From NCBI RefSeq assembly GCF_000828895.1, contig NZ_AP014568.1, positions 1,061,858 to 1,125,857 of the forward strand: a stretch of 64,000 bases of DNA. The letters are read 5' to 3'. Position numbers and translations under genes: made by a program. The stretch comes from Serpentinimonas raichei (GTDB lineage Bacteria > Pseudomonadota > Gammaproteobacteria > Burkholderiales > Burkholderiaceae_C). The notes beneath the pieces are model-generated. The model was not told where the DNA came from. It saw only the letters and a list, made by a program, of their open reading frames with translations, and ran no database searches. Positions 25,544 to 33,798 of this stretch are shown here, in pieces; position 1 is the stretch's first letter, and every line of letters starts with the position of its first letter.

Positions 25544-27723
25544 GATTGAGGCTCCGCGTGCGCCGAATCAGGGCTTTGTGTAGGCAGGAAGAACACAAAG
25601 CGGCTGCCCTGCCCCAGTCCAGCCGACTCGACCCAGATGCGCCCGCCGTGGCGCTCGACGATTTTGCGCGCCAGCGCCAGCCCGATGCCGGTTCCCTCAA
25701 ATTCGCTGCGGGTGTGCAGGCGTTGAAAGACGCGAAACAGGCGCTCGAACTGCCCTGGGTCGATTCCAATGCCGTTGTCGGCCACTTCGAAGCGCCAGCC
25801 CTGCTCATCGGGTGCGGCGCTGATTTCGATTTGCGGTGCGCGGTCTGGTGCGCGAAATTTGAGGGAATTGCCCACCAGGTTTTGCCAAAGGCGCGTGATT
25901 TCGTTGCGGCTGATAAGCAGTTCGGGCCAATGCCCCCGTACGCGAATTTGGGCCTGCGTCTCGGCGCTGAGTGGGGCGAGGAAGCGCAAGGCTTCATCAA
26001 GCACTTCGCGCATGGAGAGCGCTTCCATGGGCTCGCCTAAGCGCCCCACGCGCGAGTATTCGAGCAGCGCGACCAGCATCTGGTCCATGCGCTGTGCCGC
26101 CTGCGTGACAAAGCCCATCATCTGGCGCGTTTCCTCGTCGAGCCGATCGGCCAAGCGGCGCTCGAGCAACTGCACATAGCTGTTGATCATGCGCAGCGGC
26201 TGGCGCAGATCGTGCGAGGCCACGTAGGCGAACTGCTCCAATTCGGCGTTGGAGCGCGCCAAGTTGTCGGCGTGCTGCTGCAGCAAGCGCTCGGTTTGCT
26301 TGCGCAATGTCAGGTCGGTCCAGCCACACAAAATGCGCTGGTTGCTGCGCTGAGCGGCGTGCGGCTCCAGCGCCAGCAGCGTGAATTCCACCGCCACCAG
26401 GGCGCCGTCGCGCTGGCTCAAGTCCCAGTCCAGCCGCGTCACTTGGCCGTGCTGCACCGCATCGAGCACCGCTTGCACGCGCTGGCGCGAATCAAGGCCA
26501 TCGCTTTGCTGCGGCGGCGAAATATCCCACGGCGTGCGGCCCAGCAATTCGTGCTCGTGCTCTAGGCCAAGCAGCGCCAGCGCAGCCCGGTTGGACTGCA
26601 CGAAGCGCTGCTGATGGATGAGCAGCATGGGTTGCGGCCACAACTGTATCAACCGGTCCAGTGCGTCGCGCTGGCGCTGCAGCTCGCGCCGGTGCCACAA
26701 GCTAAAGCCCAGCAACGCGACGATGGCCAGAAAGCTCACCGCCAGCGCCAGCAGCGGATTTTTGTGGCGCTCCCACACATCGGCCCAAGTGAACTCGGGC
26801 GCGGCATCAAAGGGTGGCAGGCGCAGCGCGCGCGTCACGTCTTCGACTTCAATATAGACCTGCGGCGGTGCAAAGCCGGCGATTTGCGTGCCTTGCGTGA
26901 CCGGGTGCCCGGGCGGCAGCAGCATCAAAGCCGCCGCCGCTCGCCGCGCCACGAGGGGATCGACCCGCTCCATGGCGGCAAAAGCCCACTCGGGGTAGAG
27001 CCGGGTCGAAACCAAAAAGGGAAAACCCGGGTGCTGCTGCGCGTGGATGACGTGCAGTTGCTGCGCCCGCAGCCGCCCTTCAAGCTTGAGCGCTTCGAGG
27101 ATGCCGGTGCGCACAAAGCCGGCATCGGCCTGCCCGGTCAGCACCGCCTGCACCACCGCGTCGTGGTGCTCGAAGTGGGTGAAGGCAAAGTCGCGCTGCA
27201 CATCAAAACCGGCTTGCAGCAGCTCGTAGGCCTGAATTTGGTAGCCCGCCAGCGTGCGCGGGGGCAGCGCCGCGATGCGTTGGCCTTCGAGGTCGGCCAG
27301 GGTGCGCAGATCGGTGCGTGCGGCGAGGGCGATGATCACGCCGCCCAGTTGCGTGGTTTGCTGCCCGTTGTCTTGGCGAATCAGCGTGGCCAGCAAGCCC
27401 GCCAGGGGGAACTGGCGGCGCACGATCATGTAGTGGCCGGGGCTGGTGAGCAAAAAGTCGATCTGCCCGCGTTCCAACGCCCGATTCAGGGCTGCGTCAT
27501 CGAGCACGTGCAGCTGCACCTCGGCATTCAGTTGCTGCGCCAGGTAGTCTGCCAGGGGCTGGTGCTCTTGCTCCACCAGCGGCAGCGGCCGGGTGGCCAG
27601 CACCCCGAGCACAAAACGCTCGGTGGCCGAGGCCGCACCGGGGGCTGGGGCTGTGCCAGTCGCCGAAGCCCCAGCCAACAGCGGCAACAAGCACAACAAG
27701 CAGAGGTACAGCAGGCGGCGCAT
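25540..27723 (-). CDS. Sensor kinase with periplasmic PhnD-type binding domain and PAS domain
   Basis: This 727-residue kinase begins with a signal sequence (RRLLYLCLLCLLPLLAGASA). A periplasmic solute-binding domain of the PhnD type (about 38-290) contains QPLADYLAQQLNAEVQLHV and DFLLTSPGHYMIVRRQ. A membrane helix (about 320-344), a PAS domain (about 355-470), a DHp domain with YVASHDLRQPLRMI (His about 503) and an ATPase domain with NLVGNSLKF, DNGIGIDP and GTGIGLALA follow. PhnD-fused kinases include TtrS (tetrathionate), but no tetrathionate genes are nearby, so the ligand is open. It heads a tightly overlapping signalling operon. The ATG at 27723 starts the signal peptide. Confidence 0.9.
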   Translation of the reverse strand: MRRLLYLCLLCLLPLLAGASATGTAPAPGAASATERFVLGVLATRPLPLVEQEHQPLADYLAQQLNAEVQLHVLDDAALNRALERGQIDFLLTSPGHYMIVRRQFPLAGLLATLIRQDNGQQTTQLGGVIIALAARTDLRTLADLEGQRIAALPPRTLAGYQIQAYELLQAGFDVQRDFAFTHFEHHDAVVQAVLTGQADAGFVRTGILEALKLEGRLRAQQLHVIHAQQHPGFPFLVSTRLYPEWAFAAMERVDPLVARRAAAALMLLPPGHPVTQGTQIAGFAPPQVYIEVEDVTRALRLPPFDAAPEFTWADVWERHKNPLLALAVSFLAIVALLGFSLWHRRELQRQRDALDRLIQLWPQPMLLIHQQRFVQSNRAALALLGLEHEHELLGRTPWDISPPQQSDGLDSRQRVQAVLDAVQHGQVTRLDWDLSQRDGALVAVEFTLLALEPHAAQRSNQRILCGWTDLTLRKQTERLLQQHADNLARSNAELEQFAYVASHDLRQPLRMINSYVQLLERRLADRLDEETRQMMGFVTQAAQRMDQMLVALLEYSRVGRLGEPMEALSMREVLDEALRFLAPLSAETQAQIRVRGHWPELLISRNEITRLWQNLVGNSLKFRAPDRAPQIEISAAPDEQGWRFEVADNGIGIDPGQFERLFRVFQRLHTRSEFEGTGIGLALARKIVERHGGRIWVESAGLGQGSRFVFFLPTQSPDSAHAEPQS

Positions 27724-27764
27724 GGTCGGTGGGTGTTGCTGACTGCTGTTGGCTTGTGGTGCGT

Positions 27765-30700
27765 CTAGCCCACCCAGCGCCGCGCATTGCGCCAGATGCG
27801 CAGCCACGGGCTGGGGCCTTCGAGCGCGCCGCTGTGGCGTGGGTCGGTCCAGCTCAGTTGCAGGTTGCGAAACACGCGCTCGGGGTGGGGCATGAGCGCG
27901 GTGAAGCGCCCGCAGGCGGTGGTGACGCCAGTCAAGCCACCGGGGCTGCCATTGGGGTTGTAGGGGTAGGCCTCGGTGGCGGCGCCGTGGTGATTCACAA
28001 AGCGCAGCGCTGCAATGGCCTGCTCGGCGCTGCCGCGCTGGGCAAAGTTGGCATGGCCCTCGCCGTGCGCCACCGCAATGGGCAAGCGGCTGCCGGCCAT
28101 GCCCTGGAAGAACAGGCTCGGGCTGGCTTGCACCTCGACCATCGAGAGCCGCGCCTCGAAGCGCTCCGACTGGTTGCTGGTGAAGCGCGGCCAGTCTTGC
28201 GCGCCGGGGATGAGGTCGGCCAGTTCGGCAAACATCTGGCAGCCGTTGCACACGCCCAGCCCGAAGGTGTCGGGGCGGCCAAAGAAGGCGCGGAACTGCT
28301 CGGCCAGCGCCGGGTTGAAGGTGATCGAGCGCGCCCAGCCGATGCCCGCGCCCAGCGTGTCGCCGTAGCTGAAGCCGCCGCAGGCCACCAGGCCTTTGAA
28401 ATCTTGCAGGTGCGCGCGGCCGCTTTGCAAATCGCTCATGTGTACGTCGTGCGCCTCGAAGCCGGCCAGGTGGAAGGCGTAAGCCATTTCGAGCTGTGAG
28501 TTCACGCCCTGCTCGCGCAGAATCGCCACCTTGGGGCGCGCCAGGTTCAGGTAGGGAGCGGCCACGTCGTCGGCCGGGTCGAAGCTGAGCGCCAGGTGTA
28601 GGCCGGGATCGCCCGGCTGGCCAAGGGCGGCGTGTTCGGCGTCGGCGCACACCGGGTTGTCGCGCAAGCGGCAGATTTTCCAGCTCACGCTGTCCCAGAC
28701 CTGCTGCAAGTCTTGCAGGCTGGAGTCGAAGACCTTGCGCGCGTCGCGCCAGATTTGCAGGCGCTGCTCGGGCGCTGCTTCGGCGGTGGTGGCTGCGGTG
28801 GTGGTGGCTGCGGTGGTGGCTGCGGTGGTGGCTGCGGTGGTGGCTGCGGTGGCGCTGGGCCAGGCCGGGCTTTGCACCTTGCCCACGAAGTGGCTGTGCG
28901 CGCCCAAGCCATGCGCGCGCAGCACCTGCATCACCTGGGTGCGCTCGGCGCTGCGCACTTGCAGCAGCACGCCGAGTTCTTCGTTGAACAGTGCCCGCAG
29001 GCTGCGCTCTTCGCGCCGCGCCGCCACCTGGGAGGCCCAGTTTTTGCTATCGCCCGCGTCCATGCGGCTGTCGCTCACGCCGTCGCCCTCAACCAGCAGG
29101 GCGTCGAGGTTGAGGGCCACGCCCACCTGGCCGGCAAAAGCCATTTCGGCCACCGCCGCCAGCAAGCCGCCGTCGCTGCGATCGTGGTAGGCCAGCAGCA
29201 GGCCTTGGGCGCGCAGGGCGTTGACGGCCTGCACCAGGCTGATCAGGTCTTGCGCCTGGTCGAGGTCGGGCACGGGGTCGCCGCTTTGCTCCAGGCACTG
29301 CGCCAAAATCGAGCCGCCCAGGCGCATTTGTCCCTTGCCAAGGTCGATCAGCAGCAAGGCGGTGTCGGGCTCGTGGGTTTGCAGTTGCGGTGTCAGGGTG
29401 CCGCGCACATCGGCCAAGGTGGCAAAGGCGCTCACCACCAGGCTCACGGGCGAGGTGACCTTGAGGGTTTGGCCCTCGGCGCGCCACTGGGTGCGCATGG
29501 AAAGGCTGTCTTTGCCCACCGGGATGCTTATGCCCAACGCCGGGCACAGCTCCAGCCCCACGGCGCGCACGCTGGCGTAGAGGTCGGCGTCTTCGCCCGG
29601 CTCGCCGCAGGCGGCCATCCAGTTGGCCGAGAGCTTGACGCGCCCGAGTTCGATCGGGGCCGCCAGCAGGTTGGTAATGGCTTCGGCCACCGCCATGCGC
29701 GCCGCCGCCGGGGCGTCGAGCGCGGCCAGTGGGCTGCGCTCGCCCATGCTCATGGCCTCACCGGCCACGCCGGCAAAGTCGGCCAGGGTGACGGCGCAAT
29801 CGGCCACCGGCACCTGCCACGGGCCGACCATCTGGTCGCGGTGCGTCAGGCCGCCCACGCTGCGGTCGCCGATGGTGATGAGAAAGCGCTTGGAGGCCAC
29901 GCTGGGGTGGCTGAGCACGCCGATCGCGCTGGCTTGCAGTTGCACCTCGCTCAGGTCGAGCTCGGTGCGCGGGCGCGGCAGCGTGTGCACCTCGCGCCGC
30001 ATTTTGGGCGGCTTGCCGAGCAGCACGTCCAGGGGCATCTGGACTGGTGAAGGACTGGCCCTCACGCTTGCGCCTAGCGGCGCTGTGCTGCCCCCCTCCC
30101 CACCATCGCTGACGACCAGCTCGCGCGCCTCGGTTGCTACGCCCACCACGGCGAAGGGGCAGCGCTCGCGTTCGCAAAAGGCCTGGAACTGCGCCAGCGA
30201 CTCGGGGGCGATGGCCAGCACGTAGCGCTCTTGGCTCTCGTTGCACCAGATTTCTTTGGGCGACAAGCCGCTTTCTTCCAGCGGCACGGCGCGCAAGTCG
30301 AAGTGGGCGCCGCGCCCGGCGTCGTTGACCAGTTCGGGGAAGGCGTTCGAGAGCCCGCCCGCGCCCACGTCGTGAATGAACAGGATCGGGTTGTGCGCGC
30401 CCAGCGCGGTGCAGTGGTTGATCACCTCCTGCGCCCGCCGCTCCAGTTCCGGGTTGCCGCGCTGCACCGAGTCGAAGTCGAGCTCGGCGGCGTTGGTTCC
30501 GCTGGCCAGGGAACTGGCGGCGCCGCCGCCCATGCCGATGCGCATCCCGGGGCCGCCCAGCTGGATCAACAGCGAGCCGGGCGCAAACTGCACCTTGTGC
30601 GTGAGCGCGGCGTCGATCTGGCCAATGCCGCCGGCAATCATGATCGGCTTGTGGTAGCCGCGCCGCACCCCGCCCACCACCTGCTCGTATTCGCGAAAGT

Positions 30701-31901
30701 AACCGAGCAGATTGGGGCGGCCGAACTCGTTGTTGAAAGCGGCCCCGCCCAGCGGCCCTTCGATCATGATCTGCAAGGGGCTGGCGATGTGCTCAGGCTT
30801 GCCCTCGGGCAGGTCGGCCCAGCCGCCCCAGAGCTTGGAGACGCTAAAGCCCGTGAGGCCCGCTTTGGGCTTGGCCCCGCGCCCGGTGGCGCCCTCGTCG
30901 CGGATTTCACCGCCGGCGCCGGTGGCGGCCCCGGCAAAGGGCGAGATTGCGGTGGGGTGGTTGTGCGTTTCCACCTTCATCAGAATGTGCTGTTCGGCGG
31001 TCTCGGTGGTGTAAACCGGCACCGCATCGGGCTGCGCCATGCGCGCCACGAAGCGCTCCAACTGGTGCCCCTGCATCACGGCGGCGTTGTCGGAATAGGC
31101 CACCACGGTGTGCTGCGGATTGCTTTGGTGCGTGTGGCGGATCATGCCAAACAGGCTGTGCGGCTGCGCCACGCCGTCGATCACGAATTCGGCGTTGAAA
31201 ATTTTGTGGCGGCAGTGCTCGCTGTTGGCCTGCGCAAACATCATCAGCTCGACGTCGCTCGGGTTGCGCCCCAGCGCCTTGAAGGCCGCCAGCAGGTAGT
31301 CGATTTCGTCTTCGGCCAGCGCCAAGCCCCAGGCGCGGTTGGCCTGTTCCAGCGCGGCGCGGCCCGCGCCAAGCAGATCGACGTGCTCCAGCGGGGCCGG
31401 GGCCAGTTCGCTGAACAACTGCTGCGCCGCCTCGCGGGTGGCCAGCGCGCTTTCGGTCATGCGGTCGTGCAGCAGCGCCGCCGCCTGCTGCCACTGCGCG
31501 GGGTTCAGGCCGGCGCTGGAGCGGCCAAACAGGCCGGCGCGCAGTTGCAAATGGTATTCGGTGCAGCGCTCGACGCGGCGCACAGCAAAACCGCAGTTGC
31601 GCGCAATGTCGGTGGCCTTGGAGGCCCAAGGAGACACGGTGCCCAAGCGCGGCGTGACCACGACCAACACGCTGTCGCCCTTGCTGGGCTGGGGTTCGCA
31701 GGCCGGGCCATAGCGCAGCAGCGCCTGCCAGTCTTGCAGTTGCGCCGCGGTCAAGGGGGCGTCCGTGGCCACCCAATGCAGGTAGCGCGCCGACACGCCG
31801 ACTATGGCCCCTGAGACGGCTTGCAGGCGGGGCAGGATTTGTTGGGCGCGAAAACGGCTGAGGGCGTCGCCGCCCTCGATTGGGGTCAGGTGTGGGGTCA
31901 C
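27765..31901 (-). CDS. purL: Phosphoribosylformylglycinamidine synthase PurL (large single-chain form)
   Basis: This 1378-residue purine-biosynthesis enzyme converts FGAR, glutamine and ATP to FGAM. It shows [31 protein letters not shown] in the N-terminal part, two AIRS-type ATP-binding halves (for example [19 protein letters not shown] and the later [11 protein letters not shown]), and a C-terminal glutaminase with nucleophile cysteine in GVCNGCQMF and [10 protein letters not shown]. An Ala/Thr minisatellite at about residues 1016-1040 interrupts the linker before the glutaminase domain. The start is a GTG at 31901 giving [17 protein letters not shown]. It lacks a strong Shine-Dalgarno sequence, so an earlier start is possible. 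Confidence 0.95.
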   Translation of the reverse strand: MTPHLTPIEGGDALSRFRAQQILPRLQAVSGAIVGVSARYLHWVATDAPLTAAQLQDWQALLRYGPACEPQPSKGDSVLVVVTPRLGTVSPWASKATDIARNCGFAVRRVERCTEYHLQLRAGLFGRSSAGLNPAQWQQAAALLHDRMTESALATREAAQQLFSELAPAPLEHVDLLGAGRAALEQANRAWGLALAEDEIDYLLAAFKALGRNPSDVELMMFAQANSEHCRHKIFNAEFVIDGVAQPHSLFGMIRHTHQSNPQHTVVAYSDNAAVMQGHQLERFVARMAQPDAVPVYTTETAEQHILMKVETHNHPTAISPFAGAATGAGGEIRDEGATGRGAKPKAGLTGFSVSKLWGGWADLPEGKPEHIASPLQIMIEGPLGGAAFNNEFGRPNLLGYFREYEQVVGGVRRGYHKPIMIAGGIGQIDAALTHKVQFAPGSLLIQLGGPGMRIGMGGGAASSLASGTNAAELDFDSVQRGNPELERRAQEVINHCTALGAHNPILFIHDVGAGGLSNAFPELVNDAGRGAHFDLRAVPLEESGLSPKEIWCNESQERYVLAIAPESLAQFQAFCERERCPFAVVGVATEARELVVSDGGEGGSTAPLGASVRASPSPVQMPLDVLLGKPPKMRREVHTLPRPRTELDLSEVQLQASAIGVLSHPSVASKRFLITIGDRSVGGLTHRDQMVGPWQVPVADCAVTLADFAGVAGEAMSMGERSPLAALDAPAAARMAVAEAITNLLAAPIELGRVKLSANWMAACGEPGEDADLYASVRAVGLELCPALGISIPVGKDSLSMRTQWRAEGQTLKVTSPVSLVVSAFATLADVRGTLTPQLQTHEPDTALLLIDLGKGQMRLGGSILAQCLEQSGDPVPDLDQAQDLISLVQAVNALRAQGLLLAYHDRSDGGLLAAVAEMAFAGQVGVALNLDALLVEGDGVSDSRMDAGDSKNWASQVAARREERSLRALFNEELGVLLQVRSAERTQVMQVLRAHGLGAHSHFVGKVQSPAWPSATAATTAATTAATTAATTTAATTAEAAPEQRLQIWRDARKVFDSSLQDLQQVWDSVSWKICRLRDNPVCADAEHAALGQPGDPGLHLALSFDPADDVAAPYLNLARPKVAILREQGVNSQLEMAYAFHLAGFEAHDVHMSDLQSGRAHLQDFKGLVACGGFSYGDTLGAGIGWARSITFNPALAEQFRAFFGRPDTFGLGVCNGCQMFAELADLIPGAQDWPRFTSNQSERFEARLSMVEVQASPSLFFQGMAGSRLPIAVAHGEGHANFAQRGSAEQAIAALRFVNHHGAATEAYPYNPNGSPGGLTGVTTACGRFTALMPHPERVFRNLQLSWTDPRHSGALEGPSPWLRIWRNARRWVG
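28783..28853. repeat. Minisatellite of 12-bp units inside purL
   Basis: The unit GCGGTGGTGGCT occurs at 28783-28794, 28810-28821, 28822-28833 and 28834-28845. One 15-bp variant (28795-28809) contains an extra GGT, and a partial unit follows to 28853. On the coding strand each unit reads as Ala-Thr-Thr-Ala, so length changes by whole units stay in frame. Confidence 0.93.
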
Positions 31902-31966
31902 GGTGTGGGCCAGGTGGGATGGGGTATTGGGGCTGATTTTACCGACCCACCGCGCCACCACCGGGC

Positions 31967-32581
31967 TTACTTGATGAGCGCCAGCAGCTCGCGAAATTGC
32001 GGGTGCTCGCAGTGTTGCAGCCACTCGAAGAGCACCATTTCGCTCGTCACCAGTTCCACGCCGTTGTTGGCCAAGCGGTCGAAGGCGGCGTCGCGGTCGC
32101 GCTCGCGCCGCGAACCGCAGGCGTCGGTGACGACCCAGACCTCAAACTCCTGCTCCAGCAGGCCGAGCGCGCTTTGCAACAGGCACACATGGGTTTCGCA
32201 GCCAGCGATGAGCACGGTTTGGCGCTCGGGCTCGGGCGCGGCGGCGGGTTTTTGCAGGTGCTTGGGCAGGCTGCGCGCGTTGCCCGCCAGTTTGGGCGCG
32301 GGCCGCTCGGGCGGGCGCAGGGCATCGAGCAGGTCCGACTCGCAGGCGCTGAAATGCATTTTGCTGAAGGTTTGCTGGCACAATGCGCGCAGCTCGGGTG
32401 CGTTGGGCCCTAGGCGGTTCGGATTTTGCTCCGTGCCCCAGACCGGAACACCCAGCAAGCGGGCGGCGCGCGCCAGCAGCACGGCACGCGCCAGCACCTC
32501 GTCGGCGTGGCCGATCACCGGCATCAGCTTGGCCTGGTAGTCCACCAGCACCAGTTGGCAATCATCAAGGTCGAGCAGCAT
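31967..32581 (-). CDS. Isochorismatase-like cysteine hydrolase
   Basis: This 204-residue protein has the catalytic triad pattern of the isochorismatase-like fold: Asp in [12 protein letters not shown] (about residue 14), Lys in FSKMHFSA (about 74) and Cys in [17 protein letters not shown] (about 130). It is closest in character to the YcaC/nicotinamidase-like group of unknown substrate. GGAGA precedes the ATG by about 8 bases. It lies upstream of purL on the same strand with a 65-bp gap and diverges from the NlpC/P60 gene. Confidence 0.88.
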   Translation of the reverse strand: MLLDLDDCQLVLVDYQAKLMPVIGHADEVLARAVLLARAARLLGVPVWGTEQNPNRLGPNAPELRALCQQTFSKMHFSACESDLLDALRPPERPAPKLAGNARSLPKHLQKPAAAPEPERQTVLIAGCETHVCLLQSALGLLEQEFEVWVVTDACGSRRERDRDAAFDRLANNGVELVTSEMVLFEWLQHCEHPQFRELLALIK

Positions 32582-32629
32582 GGTAACGGTCTCCGTCAGC
32601 GGATTACTTCAAATTTGAACCACAAACCA

Positions 32630-32656
32630 TTGACAGCACAAAGCTTTGCTTATATT
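32630..32656 (+). promoter_or_regulatory. Candidate sigma70 promoter of the NlpC/P60 gene
   Basis: A perfect TTGACA (32630-32635) is followed by TATATT (32651-32656). The spacer is 15 bases, or 17 if TATTCT at 32653-32658 is used. The predicted start lies only a few bases before the ATG at 32666, so the mRNA would have almost no leader. Confidence 0.55.
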
Positions 32657-32665
32657 CTGCAAGCC

Positions 32666-33361
32666 ATGAGCCAAATCAACGCATGCAATACCCTCCGTGC
32701 CAAGGCGGTGCATCGTCTGGCCGCCGTGGCGGTGTGGGCTGCCCTGATTGTGCCCGCACCCGCTCACGCCACCGATGCGCTGGCGGATTTTTTGCAGCAA
32801 CAGGGTTTGGCGGCCCCGGCCAGCGCCCTCGTCTATCCCACAGCGCCAGCCCTCCCCATCGCACCCCATGCCGAACCTGCCGAGGCAGCCCCTGCTGCAA
32901 ACGCAGACCGCCCCCAACGGCCCTTGCATTCCAGCCTGGTGGTGCATGCGCTGGGTTTTCTGGGGGTGCCGTACCGGCTGGGTGGCAACAGCGCCGAAGA
33001 AGGCTTTGATTGCAGCGGCTTTGTGCAGGCGGCGTTTCGCCAAGTCATGGGCTTGCAACTGCCACGGATTGCGCGCGAGCAGGCCCGCGCCACCGCCCCG
33101 ATCGAGCGCAGCGAACTGGCACCCGGTGATCTGGTTTTTTTCAACACCCTAGGGCGGCGCTACAGCCATGTGGGCATCTACATTGGCGATTACCGCTTCG
33201 TGCATTCGCCGCGCAGCGGCGCGCGCATTCGCATCGAGCGCATGGACGTGCGCTTTTGGGCCACGCGCTTCAACGGCGCGCGGCGGGTGCCCGCCGAGGC
33301 GGCCACGGCCCGCGCGCCCGCCGCGCCGCCCGTGTCGATCGAACTGCTGGCGCTGCGCTAG
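32666..33361 (+). CDS. Secreted NlpC/P60 cysteine peptidase
   Basis: This 231-residue cell-wall hydrolase has a Sec signal peptide (about residues 12-36, ending PAHA), a Pro/Ala-rich spacer, and an NlpC/P60 domain from about residue 90. The catalytic Cys is in FDCSGFVQAAF, the His in YSHVGIYIGDYRF, and a further His in FVHSPRSGARI. Such enzymes cleave peptide stems of peptidoglycan. The ATG at 32666 begins the signal sequence. No Shine-Dalgarno sequence is visible, which fits the near-leaderless promoter just upstream. It ends before a bidirectional terminator. Confidence 0.92.
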   Translation: MSQINACNTLRAKAVHRLAAVAVWAALIVPAPAHATDALADFLQQQGLAAPASALVYPTAPALPIAPHAEPAEAAPAANADRPQRPLHSSLVVHALGFLGVPYRLGGNSAEEGFDCSGFVQAAFRQVMGLQLPRIAREQARATAPIERSELAPGDLVFFNTLGRRYSHVGIYIGDYRFVHSPRSGARIRIERMDVRFWATRFNGARRVPAEAATARAPAAPPVSIELLALR

Positions 33362-33383
33362 GCACCCAGCGCGTCCCGCACAT

Positions 33384-33410
33384 AAAAAAGCCGCCCGCAG
33401 GCGGCTTTTT
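33384..33410. terminator. Bidirectional rho-independent terminator
   Basis: GCCGCC pairs with GGCGGC around a CGCA loop (33390-33405). It is preceded by AAAAAA and followed by TTTTT, so it can end transcription of the NlpC/P60 gene on the plus strand and of the YdcH-like gene on the minus strand. Confidence 0.85.
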
Positions 33411-33496
33411 AGGCATCCGTCCAAGCAGAACCCAACCCCCAAACAGGCCCCGTTCCGCTTAGGGATGGGCCCCGCCGATGGGGATGGGGGCTGCGC

Positions 33497-33724
33497 TCAG
33501 GCCGTCCGGGCGGCGTCGGCCTTCTTTAGCACCACGTACAACTCGTCCTTGAGGCGCAGTTTTTCCTTCTTCAGTGTCTCGATCTGATCGTGGCTGCCGG
33601 TTGCGATACCGGCCTCCATATTCTTGATGGTGTGGTCCAGATCGTTGTGCTTCTCGAACAGGCGGCTGAAGTGGTGGTCGCTCACCTTGAGCTCGGAAAT
33701 CAGGTCGCGGTACTCTGGAAACAT
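33497..33724 (-). CDS. YdcH/DUF465 family small protein
   Basis: This 75-residue protein resembles the DUF465/YdcH family. The segments are MFPEYRDLISELKVSDHHFSRLFEKHNDLDHTIKNME and then LKKEKLRLKDELYVVLKKA near the C terminus. It is largely helical with probable coiled coil, and its function is unknown. AAGGAG lies about 6 bases before the ATG. It lies 74 bp downstream of the decarboxylase gene on the same strand and ends before the shared terminator. Confidence 0.9.
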   Translation of the reverse strand: MFPEYRDLISELKVSDHHFSRLFEKHNDLDHTIKNMEAGIATGSHDQIETLKKEKLRLKDELYVVLKKADAARTA

Positions 33725-33798
33725 GCTTACTCCTTATCGTTGAAAAATAGCTGCTCAGGCCACATGGCCGCAGCTCCAGTGGCTACTGTAACCCAGTG

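Noticed and set aside
27724..27764. Operon continuity between purL and the PhnD-type kinase
   Set aside because: The genes are only 41 bp apart in the same direction, but no overlap or functional link supports co-regulation. No terminator was clear either, so I left it undecided rather than merging them.
28783..28853. CRISPR array
   Set aside because: The repeats are directly tandem without unique spacers and lie within the purL coding frame, so they are a minisatellite.
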